Assembly: GCA_021209875.1 (NCBI GenBank)
Contig: JAGYVD010000005.1
Span: 2,604,001-2,668,000, forward strand
Direction of reading: 5' to 3'
DNA from: Rosellinia necatrix
Taxonomy: Eukaryota; Ascomycota; Sordariomycetes; Xylariales; Xylariaceae
DNA length: 64,000 bases
In this document: positions 37,501 through 47,289 of the stretch, piece after piece
Position numbering within the stretch: the stretch's first letter is position 1
Layout: each line of letters opens with the position of its first letter
Program-made: the position numbers and the translations under genes
Notes under the pieces: model-generated
Databases searched by the model: none
What the model saw: only the letters and a program-made list of their open reading frames with translations
What the model was told of the DNA's origin: nothing

Positions 37501-39671
37501 GAAACGCGTCGTCGCAAACACTCCGATGCGCGCCAAGTACCCCAAAACACGCGCACGTCCATGATCGAGTTTTTTTTTTTTTCTTTGTCCGCCTTACCTT
37601 CAAGGAACCCCGGCCCTCCGTCAAACGTCTCCAGGAATAACAACAGATATACATACCTACAATATATCTAGCTAAGTGAGAGAGGAGGGAGGGGTGGTGG
37701 TATAAGAGCAAACGAATTAGTGTAGACGTGGTCGCACCCCTCTCACCGTATTCATTCGTCACTCTCTTTCTTCTGACGTGGGAACGGCTGCGATACTACG
37801 CACTCCCGCCCGTAAGTGCGGTCGTATAAAGTACCTATCAAGTTGCTTCGAGGACAAGCCGGAGCCCTGCATTTCGGCGTCTTCGGCCTCGTATTCAAAC
37901 GAGCCGCTCCTACATTCACACAAGCATCCTAGACCTGACCCACAATGGCAATGAGTTCAACCGACCGTGACCTGTCCATATAGATATGCTATCCTCTCGA
38001 AGTATCTACAATAGCGAACGGTTCCTCTTCATCGATGAATATTCCACGGAGGGCCGGATATGGGTAGGCGGGCGTCAGCGAAGCTACGTACGGATATCGA
38101 GCCGTGGGAGTCCATCCGGGAGTCCATCCGTGGGGGATACCGCGTTGTTAGCCGGGTTCGATACTCGATCTAGAAGAAAGCGGGCGATGCTCCCGTCCCT
38201 CTCGGCGGCTGGGTCTCCATCCGTCTAGGCGGACGCGGCTGACGTACATAGCTATATAGAATGAATTAAGGCCCGCATATCGTAAGCCAGTCTTTTTTTA
38301 TCACCTCGATAGTCACGAACGAGGTCGCGAGCTTTTCGTCGCCCGGTCCCGCTTTAGAAATCGACCGTTGTCAACACATCTGATGGAATCTCACCCCAGG
38401 CGGCATGATCACCCGATATCCGGGTCAGCACCGAGTCCGCTTGTTTTACCTTTTCCCCCTTGCAGCTATATCACCTTGGGCACGGTTACGTTGATCTTCC
38501 ACGTTGTACACTAAACCTTTATCCGTACTAGGTAGATCCTTGAGTGAACTATGATCTCGAAACGTGGAAAAAAAAGCAAACTCTTTACCGTCAGAGACTT
38601 CATAGTAAGCTTCTTGGTGGTATAGAAACCTGGTTACCCAGAGCTAGATAACCGTTTGGGGATCTCCGCTGGGGCCGAGTAATAACGCTTATCATCGTCT
38701 CATGGTCATTAGTCTATCGCTAAGCATGCCATAGGGATATTTTCCGATTCTCGATGTGAAAAATGCTGTAGAGTTGATACCAATTAATCTAAACGAGACT
38801 TCTTCAGGGCTGTACGCTAGAGCGCCACCTCGATCTCAAAGAATCTGACCCTACACCTGTGGAGAAAGTAGGCGCCATCTTATCTGTTGTTTGAGGCCAA
38901 GAAAAGCGATGAGCAGATAGGCAATCATGTTACAGTAGGTTTTGTTGGTGACTCTTGGACTAGGAGTTATAGGATACTGAAGGCAGTGCTGTTTCCACGA
39001 AACCAATTAAATTTCGTAACCTAGAGACGTAGTGTCGTTGTTTAGTTTAAGTAGGCCCAGAATACGTTCATACCCGAGCGCTCGTGGTATAGCTAGTACG
39101 TTGTCATTCACGTAAAAAAAAATATCACACTATACAAAGCCTTAACCCACCCCCAACGAACTGGTCATGTTTAGTAAGATGCTATAAATATTCGGATGTT
39201 CTTGGCTAAATACCTAAGTTTTCAACACGGCATGCTAGAATCTTATATGGCTCCTAATGAACAATTACAGCAACACACTTACATACGTATAGGTAGAGAT
39301 TACCATCCGAGGATTCGGAGTGAGGAATAAAGGTTATCATTAAGACAATACGTGTCTTTAGAAACTAGCAACTGACACACACACAAAATGTTCCGGTACA
39401 TATGCTTAGCGAAGGGGTAGTAGTATTACCCAATCTATTCCCTCAGGATTATATTTACGCCACATAAATTCTTCAGAATACAGATTTTAACGGTGAACAT
39501 GAAGCACGAAGGGATTTTGGCGGAGTGTGGTGTGGTGTGATGATAGGGAAAAAAAAAAAAAATTAAATCGGTATAAGGGTATCAATGCTCAATAGCTCAG
39601 TTAAGTATTTCCGGCTCACGTCACTGTTTCTCTGACCTGGAGCCCGACAACGGCGCTTGCGTCCATAATTC
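31527..39671. other. Long gene-poor region of about 8.1 kb
   Basis: No gene can be supported on either strand. Visible content: poly-T/A runs near 31,720, 33,120, 33,342, 36,299 and 37,570; TAGGTA units at 33,060-33,340 and near 34,110; a CATA microsatellite at 34,680-34,735; a GC-rich island at about 36,640-37,350 with overlapping frames on both strands; and a short duplication of gggagtccatcc near 38,105-38,130. Open frames reach 201 codons (32,029-32,634) but show no motifs. Long non-coding RNAs or relics of decayed genes are possible. Confidence 0.5.
34680..34735. repeat. (CATA)n microsatellite
   Basis: About a dozen CATA units, passing into CA and then a short CG/GC run (to about 34,752). 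Confidence 0.95.
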
Positions 39672-40902
39672 CTATCTAGCCGCAACGCGTGTCCCTAGCT
39701 TGCCGGTGGATAGAAATCCCTTACTGCCCATCTCAGTTCGCCAATCTATACCCAGCACCCCAAAAATAATTCTCCCGTCGTGGTCCTCGGCGATGGTATC
39801 CCGCTGTTCCTCTTCGACGATGAAACAGCACTGTTCGACCTCGCCCGGATGGAGCACTGGCTTGCCTCCACCACTCACCTCCCAGTTGCAGTCTTGATAC
39901 CGAAATCCCGACTCGAGGTGCAATCTTACGCGCTGTAGTTGCATGAGATCCTCGCTACAATTTTCGAGCTGGGCTTCCATAACCCAACGCCGGCCGGCGC
40001 CCTCGGAACTACTGGGGACTGTCGAGGAGGGAAGCGGTCCGACTTTCGTCCGCACAATTAATGAGCCCTTGCATATGAATTGGTATAACTTGCGAAATGT
40101 GCGCACGCGCCCGCTTGTTTCGGTAGCTTCGTAATAACTGATTGTGACGACTAACACATGGTTCCCCTCCTCATGAAGATCGTAGTTAACGATCTTTTGT
40201 AGCGACTGGCCGGGATCCAGGTCTATCCCACTGTCCTGCTTTTCGTCCTCGGCTCCCTTATCCGGGAGCGGCGCGCTCGTAGGTTGTAGGACTATCTTTT
40301 GCGGCGTGGTCACGCTGGGGGCTATGGGAATCAAGGTATCAGAATTCATCAAACCCATGGTAAAGCTTTGGCTCATCCTATAGGATCCAATGATGCGTAC
40401 TCTTCATTTCTGCCTCGATGCGTACGTCGCGAATAAATTTCTTCTTGGCCGGCTGGGCAAATGTGTTACCGGGCGAAGCTAGAGCCGACGTCGTGGCTGG
40501 CACGGCTTCCATTGGACCCGGCGGAATATCATGGTTGGCAGACAGCGCGCAGCTGAATGTCTCGCCAACGTAGGCAGTACCAAACGACGGTGGTAAGTTT
40601 AAAATCGGTGTCAGGAGGAATGGCTCTGGGTTCGTGCCACTGCTCTCGCTATAGGCGAGAGAGGCTGGAATCGGAGTGGCATCATCGGGAGGGGTGGATA
40701 GCGGCGCAGAGAGAGGTTGCTGGACAACCAGAGCCGGTCGGGAGAGCCTGTTTTAGTAGCCAATTAATACGATGACTAGGGTCCTAGAAGGCAGAAAGAA
40801 GAGGGAAGAAGGAAGAAGTAGAGTCGCTGATTACCGTAGGACCTTGAGCGAGACAGAATGTGGCTCTTTGGGGTCAATGGATGGGAAACGCTGATGGCTC
40901 AT
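39672..40902 (-). CDS. TRAPPC13-like trafficking protein (DUF974)
   Basis: Subunit of TRAPP complexes acting on Rab GTPases in ER-Golgi or autophagy traffic. Exons (minus) are 40902-40835, 40747-40401 and 40321-39672, giving 354 residues in exact phase. The first exon begins MSHQRFPSIDPKEPHSVSLK. Splicing gives RLSRPALVVQQPL and then AYVGETFSCALSANHDIP, the family N-terminal motif. The second intron (79 bases, branch CTGATA, acceptor CATAG at 40322) joins DVRIEAEMK to TPS. Reading through it meets a stop. Later motifs are LDPGQSLQKIVNYDLHEEGN, then HVLVVTISYYE, FRKLYQFICKGSL, EAQLENCSEDLMQLQRVRL, and a C-terminal FGVLGIDWRTEMGSKGFLST. The ATG at 40376 is in frame with exon 3 only because it lies inside the intron. 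Confidence 0.9.
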
Positions 40903-41521
40903 GGCGTACCTATCTAGCCTAAGAAATGGGGGCGTACTGCGGGGGGAATTTTATGACCGAAGAACAACGTCGTGTACCAGATCGCACGTGGATTGTCGCA
41001 TGTTGATCAGGTTTAAGGCGCAGTGTAGTGCGGGTAGAACATTGGGAGGACAATGAGGCTTGGAGCTTGGTGAGAATGCGTCAAGGTTTACACGGTATGG
41101 TGGGGTTCACGCGGCATGTGGTGTACCTCGTACCTTGGTGGGGTTGTTACCTTATTGATACAGGAGAAGGGAGTGGGTACCTAGTGGGTAACTACCTAGT
41201 GTAGATAGCTGAGTGTTGTACACTGTGATAAACTAGGAGTAACCATACCAAGTAGGTATTATATGTATGCGCATTTGGTTACCTACTAGTGTACTAAAGT
41301 TAGGTATGCGGAGCACCTAGGTAGGTACAATATGGACAGTTTCTTGCCAGGTAACCTACCTGCCTAAGTAGGTCATACCTACCTACATATATAGGGGTTT
41401 TGGCGACCACGGTTACCCGGCAATACGTTGAATTAATCGCTGTAAGCTCGTAACACTAAACCAGGCAGAAGTGTTAACTAAGTAAATCAAATTACGGCGC
41501 TGTGACCTTGGCGAGGTCGTC
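40903..41521. other. Spacer rich in TAGGTA repeats
   Basis: About 620 bases between the TRAPPC13 start and the end of the protease gene. TAGGTA/TACCTA units crowd 41,155-41,395. No gene. Confidence 0.55.
41155..41395. repeat. Cluster of TACCTAGGTA-type intergenic repeats
   Basis: More than ten TACCTA/TAGGTA units in both orientations, such as cctacctgcctaagtaggtc and catacctacctacatatata. Confidence 0.8.
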
Positions 41522-44500
41522 TCACTCACCATCGTCGTACAGCGCTTCAATACGGCCGATAAAGTCTTCCTCGTCTCGGATATCGTCGACCAAGAAGAAT
41601 CGGCTCGCCGTGACCAGTCGGTGGCGTTTCACCACACTCTCCGGCAGCCCCGGGCCTATAGTTGTCGGCTGTAGCATCTTATGGAAGATCACGTTGACGA
41701 TGCCCGGCGCGCTGGCTGCGTCGGCTGCGTCGGGGGCTTTCGGTTCGCGGAGTGCTAGCAGCATTCGATAGCACGCAAGGAGGAGGGACGCGATACCCGT
41801 GGCCATCGCGGTGGCGACAGAACTGCCTCGCACGACGCCGGGCTCCGTCAGCAGCTCTAAATCCGTCCCCGAAGCGTCGATGTCCTCCCCGCGGAAGTAG
41901 TAACGGCCGGCGGCCTCGCTGGAAAAGCGCGACGGCTTGCCATGCTCGTCGCAGCCCACTATGGGGAATACGTTGTCGAACCTCTCCACCGCGCCCTCTT
42001 GCTGGGTGTAGTATGCTGCCGGCCAGACCTCGTCCGTGTTCTCTCCCTCGTCTGACGTGCTGCACATGATGACGATGCCCCTGCTCCTAGCTTTTCGGAC
42101 AACGTCTCGCAGCGCTGTGGAGGGGTGGCGTAGTGCAAAGCTGCAGTTGATGATCTGGACGCCTTCGGAGATAAGCCATTCGAAAGCCTGTCGAGGTTTA
42201 GCAACCGATGGCATCTTGGGTCAGCGCCTGTCTAGTATTTGACTGGTATAGTACACTCTACGCTCACGTACCTTGACCACATTGCCTTCGTCAAAGTATC
42301 TCGCATCGTCTGTCACCTGCGCCATGTAGAATATGCAACGGGGATCAAGCTGGGAGATAATATTGGCCATTTGCGAGCCATGGGAGTCTGTTGCCAGCCA
42401 CCATGACGTCTCTTGCTCGAACTCCTTAGCCGTGTTTGTCCACACAAAACTACGGCCGTGAACCACATGGCTGTCGATCGAAAAGCGTGCCGTACTGATG
42501 CCAGTATCCACCACACCAACTTTAATCCGCCAATCCTGAATATCGGGATATTGGTCTTTGAGCCATCCCGGGACCATACGGTAGAATTCAAGAAACTCCT
42601 TGAGGTTGGTGACTTCGACCGGACGAAGTTTCCTGCTTATGTTTATTAGCCAGTGGAGGCGGGACGAGCAATTCTCTTTCCATCGAGGCTTCTGCGTCTC
42701 TCTCTTCGTCTATTGTACGTCGGCGATGGGCTCGATGTTAAACATACCTTGCTGACCCTGCTAGACCACTGTGTGTGCTACTGCCCATATTTACCCCCCA
42801 CTGAGTCGTGATCGAGACGTCAAGCTCAACGCCTTCGGGACGTGGAGCTCTCAAGCAAAATGCCTTGCAATGCTGCGCCCGTGGCTCTCCGAGGAAAGTA
42901 TCCTAAGAGTAGTCAGTATAACGCCTTGGCGGGCAACAAGGCTTCCAGGCTCTCTATGATTCGAGTTCATTTTACCTGGATGATCTTGATGTACACATTG
43001 CGTAGCTATTTTCAAAGTTAGCTTCATTTTATAGGACTAGTTGCCGGCTACATGGACCGCTACATGGACAGCATAAAAACCTACGTTATGCAATGTGCGA
43101 ATCCCTTTCTCGCCAAACCAATGATCAAGCACTGCCATGTTCCCACTTGAATACAGCCACAGCTTTTCCACCCTAGGCGCTGCCTCGTACACTGAGATCA
43201 CGCTCAAGTCGACGCGCTGCCAGTCTAGCTCGCGGACGTCCAGGCCCGTTAGTGCGTCCTCGATGTCTTCTTCACTATGTGGGTAGTGCCGGCAGTCATC
43301 GACTTGCACCTGGAACACGCGTTCCACACCCTTACACTTACGCAGCCAGCGAAAAATGGATAGAGCCTCGGTGCGGCGCTCCGGGGTGCCTGTTTCAAAG
43401 GACGGGATGTTGACGTACTTGAGTGCGTGTTCGAAATCGACGCCGCTTCGTGATACAACTGTTGCGCCGGGTGGTCGGTGGCGGTGGCGGTGTTGTTGAC
43501 TTAATGATGGTGGTAACCGCTGCGCCTGTCGTTGTGTTTGTTGCGATTCCGTTGTGGTTCTGATGGTCAAATCAATTGTGGTAACTCTGGAACTAGACGG
43601 ACTTCCTGCTATTGCGGCCAGGTGTTCTGCACGAGTAAGATCTTTCTGAACAAAGTAGACAAAAAATGTCAGGAGAGATGGGTCAAAGGCCAGGTTCGTG
43701 ATGTCAAGCGATATCTCTTTGCCCAACCCTGCACGAACGAATTAGCGAATGGCTAAACGCTACGGCTATCTTACAGGAATTGGAGATGTTGAGAATCTTG
43801 GTCTATGGCCTCGGTTCGGCAAGGCTACTTACAAGATGGTCCCCTGAGATGCTCTCTAAGTTGTGAGATGGGAAGCTGTTCTATTAGCGCCTCGAGGATT
43901 CGTCTCCTGATATTGCTATCTGTATCGGAGGGACGTAGACAAGAAAACACGGGTAATCTCCTATCCTCGCCGGTGCTACTGGCAGCAAGCTCCGAGAAAG
44001 GCTCCGCGGGCTGTAATTGGATCGCAAGCTTTGAGTGCCTCTCAAGCAGCATGATGGCGGCTTCATCTCGAGCTTTGCTAACAGCAAAGTGTAATAGGTT
44101 GCAGTTACCGGTGTCTAGGTTTGTGTCACTCAAGTCGAGAAGGAGCTCGAAGACCTTAGGCTGGAAGTGTTCTACTGCGTGGTGCAAGGTATCCTCTTGC
44201 ACGATATCTTTTCGATAGGTTCTAGATGTGTCTTTCTCTAGAGGTTCGTCTGCTTCTCCCCTTGCATGTTTTTGGTCGGAACCTGTATCCTCTCGCGATA
44301 GGAGCAATTCGCGGATGATTTCCTCGCTTGTTTCATGCTTACACGAGATAGCAATCTGGAGCAATCGCCTGATTGTCTCGGCCGGCTCTTGCTCGTGGTA
44401 TTGGTCTAGAATGTAAACCACAGCTGCGGCCTTGCCGTGGAGGACAGCGTAGTGTAGCGGTGTATAGTTCTTGTTGTCTACAGCCCGCAACATAGCCGAT

Positions 44501-45180
44501 AGGTCTTTGCAGTCGGGTTTGTGCGTAGATTCGTCTTGGCATTCACAAACCGCAAGAAGAACCCATACGCACGCCAGGAGGGCAAGGTAAGCGCCGTTGC
44601 TGGCGGCGACATGGACGATCGTCTGGTTCAAGCTATTCCGGTCCGTAAGCAAACTAGGCGTGTTGTCGAGGATAAATTGTAAGATACGGGCCTGATCCTG
44701 GTGCTGCTCTGACATCAATCCCTCCTGGTCTCTATACTGACCCATCTCACTAATGAGCTCATCAGCTAGGTTTCGAGGGATCGTCTGGTTTGGTAGGGTG
44801 TTTAGCAGCAGGTCTAGCCACTGTTTCTGGGTTTGCACCAGCTCGGCTGGGGGCCTCCCGTTCACATCCAAGGAATTGGTTCTCGGCAACTCATCGATAT
44901 CATGAGCAGGATATTTCTTAACTATGGCGCCAGCAAGCCTCAGCCAGCCTGTGTTCTCAATGCTCTTCTTAGCCTTCCCAAACTCATCCTGCTTCCCTTC
45001 CTCGATGAGCTGTAGCAAGGTATTGGTATCGGTCACAGGGGGGAGCGGACTCCTGGGTTGCCTCTGATGATTCCATTGTTGACGCTTAAAAATGCTGTTA
45101 GGATTGAATTCTGTGCATGATTCAGTCTTAATAACGTTGCAATAGGAGGGGGCTTGCCCAAAGGCTAAGGTGCTGGTCAT
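41522..45180 (-). CDS. Ankyrin-repeat protein with C-terminal subtilisin-like (S8) protease domain
   Basis: An intracellular-type serine protease; no signal peptide. Exons (minus) are 45180-43833, 43728-43085, 43005-42976 (30 bases), 42902-42748, 42632-42272 and 42187-41522. Phases are exact and give 1067 residues. Residues 1-450 hold ankyrin-like repeats (NYTPLHYAVLHGKAAAVVYIL; CNLLHFAVSKARDEAAIMLL). A middle domain of about 270 residues (ALSIFRWLRKCKGVERVFQV, AAPRVEKLWLYSSGNMAVLD) recurs, as far as I recall, in fungal ankyrin-subtilases. The protease domain has Asp768 in VGVVDTGI, His810 in DSHGSQMA and Ser969 in RGSSVATAM, so the triad looks complete. The position of the usual oxyanion Asn reads SDEG (Asp892). 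The neighbouring divergent gene and the NACHT-ankyrin gene suggest a role in non-self recognition or regulated cell death; that is inference. The final codons could instead be spliced (GTGAGT at 41525) to an unseen short exon. Confidence 0.85.
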
Positions 45181-45674
45181 GACTTACGTTGTGGGGATAA
45201 ACTGTTAGGCGCCATCTCATCCAACCTACTTATCCATTATTGCCCGAACAAGCGCACAAGAACATGACTATATCGAAGGAAACAGGAACAATGTTCACAA
45301 TGGGTGGATTGAACGAGACTCTTTGGGTGTGCGTTTCCTTACCTCACCACGTATTTCTAGCAATGCGGGCGCCGAGCCTCCCAGCATCCGGATCCTACAT
45401 CCTACTGGTAATGGTTATTGGGGGCCGCCAAAGCACCACTAGGTACCTACCTCGGGCAACCCTTATCTGCTTACAGAGGAGCTGAGATGCATTGGTGCGG
45501 GGGCTGAGGACGTATGTACACCATCAAGTAGTAGTTATCAGACTCCCTCCCCAGCATGGCGTTAGTCGGATTGTGTGTGTATATAAAGAACAAGGCGTTG
45601 CGGTTTTCTCCCACACAATTCACCTACGAATCTTCGGTAGGGAGTGGTTTGGCTTTCGTATCGTACCTCCAACG
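45181..45674. other. Divergent promoter region between the protease gene and the 301-residue gene
   Basis: About 490 bases that must contain the upstream regions of both genes. A single TAGGTACCTACCT unit lies near 45,440. No clear TATA on either side. Confidence 0.45.
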
Positions 45675-46580
45675 ATGACGACCCTGCGAATTCCCATTCT
45701 GGCCACGCCCCGAAACGATGGAGAAGGCAAGACACAAAATAGGGACCCAAGCCAGATCCACAGGCGCGATATCTTGAATCGAGAGGACGCCTACTTCCAC
45801 ACTAACATTGAGATGACGGTATGCATTCACGGGGTTTGGGACAAGAAGAATAACGATGTGACACCCGCAACCTTCATCGTCTTCACCTGCGAGGTCACAT
45901 CGCTACATGAATTCAAGACGCGCAAGCTCAAGTTGGAGGTCGACTTCGACAACGTAGAGGCCAGCACGAGCAGTGCCGACGGGCAAAGGCGTGCATCCAA
46001 TATGAGCATCGTCTCGCGCGGGCCACATGTGATTTCTCGGTATAACAAGACCAAGGTGTCGCTGAGGCGGGAGCGGGGGCTGGATGGGGAAATCGGTGCT
46101 GACGTGATCGTCAAGCCGGGGATCAACCTGCACCAGCTCAGCAGCCAGGAGTGGGAGGCGCAGTACTTCGAGGAAGCCAAGTCTGGGGTGCGACACGCCA
46201 GCAGCACCGATCACCGGTATACCAAGGTGTGGTGGATCTTCACACAGAATCGGAAGAGCAGGACGGGCATAGCCCCCGGGTTCCAAATCGCAATGCTGCT
46301 GAGGCGAGAGACTGACGAGCCATTCAAGGGAAATGTGGCAATCACCGAGTTCGACGCCGGTTGGCGACACAAGGGCGCCGCCGCGTGGCACGATTTCTTT
46401 AGTAAGCAAGACCCGGAGGCTGAGAAGGACGACATTATTGATGCTATTAACTTCGATCCCACGGCCGAATCGATTCGGCCCGGGTGGTTGAAAGGCGTGG
46501 ACGCTGACCAGCTCGGAGATCTCGAGACAGAGGCTGGGATCGACAAGCAGTATGCTCGCGTCTGGGGCGTCGACCTGTAG
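45675..46580 (+). CDS. Conserved fungal protein of unknown function next to NLR and protease genes
   Basis: An intronless gene of 301 residues; the frame is open further upstream to 45492, but the ATG at 45675 begins the most protein-like sequence. There is no signal peptide or membrane helix. The composition suggests a beta-rich fold with alternating strands (KLKLEVDFDNVEAS, ISRYNKTKVSLRRERGLDG). A central motif, KVWWIFTQNRKSRTGIAPGF, precedes QIAMLLRR. The C-terminal part (AINFDPTAE, DADQLGDLETEAG) resembles a recurring pattern I associate with unnamed fungal proteins: a W..xEN..x.GIP motif, then an FDP and a D..LG.. tail. It is divergent from the ankyrin-protease gene and points towards the NACHT gene. 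Gasdermin-like, adaptor or substrate roles are untested possibilities; I see no diagnostic motif for any. Confidence 0.75.
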   Translation: MTTLRIPILATPRNDGEGKTQNRDPSQIHRRDILNREDAYFHTNIEMTVCIHGVWDKKNNDVTPATFIVFTCEVTSLHEFKTRKLKLEVDFDNVEASTSSADGQRRASNMSIVSRGPHVISRYNKTKVSLRRERGLDGEIGADVIVKPGINLHQLSSQEWEAQYFEEAKSGVRHASSTDHRYTKVWWIFTQNRKSRTGIAPGFQIAMLLRRETDEPFKGNVAITEFDAGWRHKGAAAWHDFFSKQDPEAEKDDIIDAINFDPTAESIRPGWLKGVDADQLGDLETEAGIDKQYARVWGVDL

Positions 46581-46632
46581 GGGATTTTATATAGAGATAT
46601 TTTGTATCGCAGATCTAAAATCTACCAGAGAA

Positions 46633-46678
46633 CCAGACATCAGACATCGAACATCAGACATCGAACATCAGACATCAA
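46633..46678. repeat. Short tandem repeat, 14-base unit
   Basis: About three copies of cagacatcgaacat, one slightly shortened, in the 3' flank of the 301-residue gene. Confidence 0.85.
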
Positions 46679-46829
46679 TCCATAAATAAGCAACACAAGA
46701 TAGACACATGATGTCGTGACAATGCTTAACGTGTCTAAGCAAGCAAGCAAGTCCTTTAATTCGTGCTGCTGACCATGCTGAGGGTAAGATGGATTTTAGA
46801 TGATGGCGCCCTCCATATACCTCAAAAAT

Positions 46830-47075
46830 ATAGGTACTACCTATAACTAGCCTCCATTAGGTAAGTTAGGGAGGTGAATCAGGGCTTTTATAATTGATAG
46901 ATTAGGTAACTTACCTTTGCATTAGATTAACTACCTAGGTAGGTAGGGTTCTACCTACCTAAAGTAGGTGCTTGGTGCTAGCAAAGTAGGTAGGCAGGCA
47001 CCAAACCCTGGCAAGTACACTACCTACACTACCTACGTACTTACCTAACTTCCCCAAGTATGTAGGTAGGTGTAA
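46830..47075. repeat. Cluster of TACCTAGGTA-type intergenic repeats
   Basis: Fifteen or so TACCTA/TAGGTA units in both orientations, including ctacctaggtaggtaggg and cactacctacactaccta; the densest block in the window. Confidence 0.85.
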
Positions 47076-47289
47076 TCCAGCAGCAGGGGGACATGCGCTT
47101 GTGCTGTAATGCATATAGTCATACAGTTACATTGTATGCAGATGTACTAGGACTTTCATGCAGCGCCCCTCAAAGCTCAGATCTCGGATATCAAACCTCA
47201 ACCCTCAAACCTCAGCCTAGCTCCCCGAAACGAATGCTCACCCCGAGCGAATGCCGTGAACACTCACTGCCCGTAATCGCATCTTTAAG

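Larger units (their letters stand above)
46581..47289. other. Intergenic region upstream of the NACHT gene
   Basis: About 700 bases with a short tandem repeat just after the preceding gene and a dense TAGGTA cluster (both listed). The last 200 bases are CT-rich with ctcaaacctcagc-like repeats, as in a 5' leader. Confidence 0.5.

Noticed and set aside
38100..38230. tRNA-like T-loop sequence GGGTTCGATAC
   Set aside because: The flanking sequence does not fold into an acceptor stem, D-arm or anticodon arm.
40322..40400. A 23-base intron or frameshift in TRAPPC13 ending at the TAG near 40,378
   Set aside because: That junction leaves the wrong frame; a 79-base intron ending at 40322 gives the conserved EMKTPS and exact phase.
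45675..46580. Naming the 301-residue protein a gasdermin because of its protease neighbour
   Set aside because: No sequence feature I can see supports it; it is kept only as a hypothesis to test by structure.
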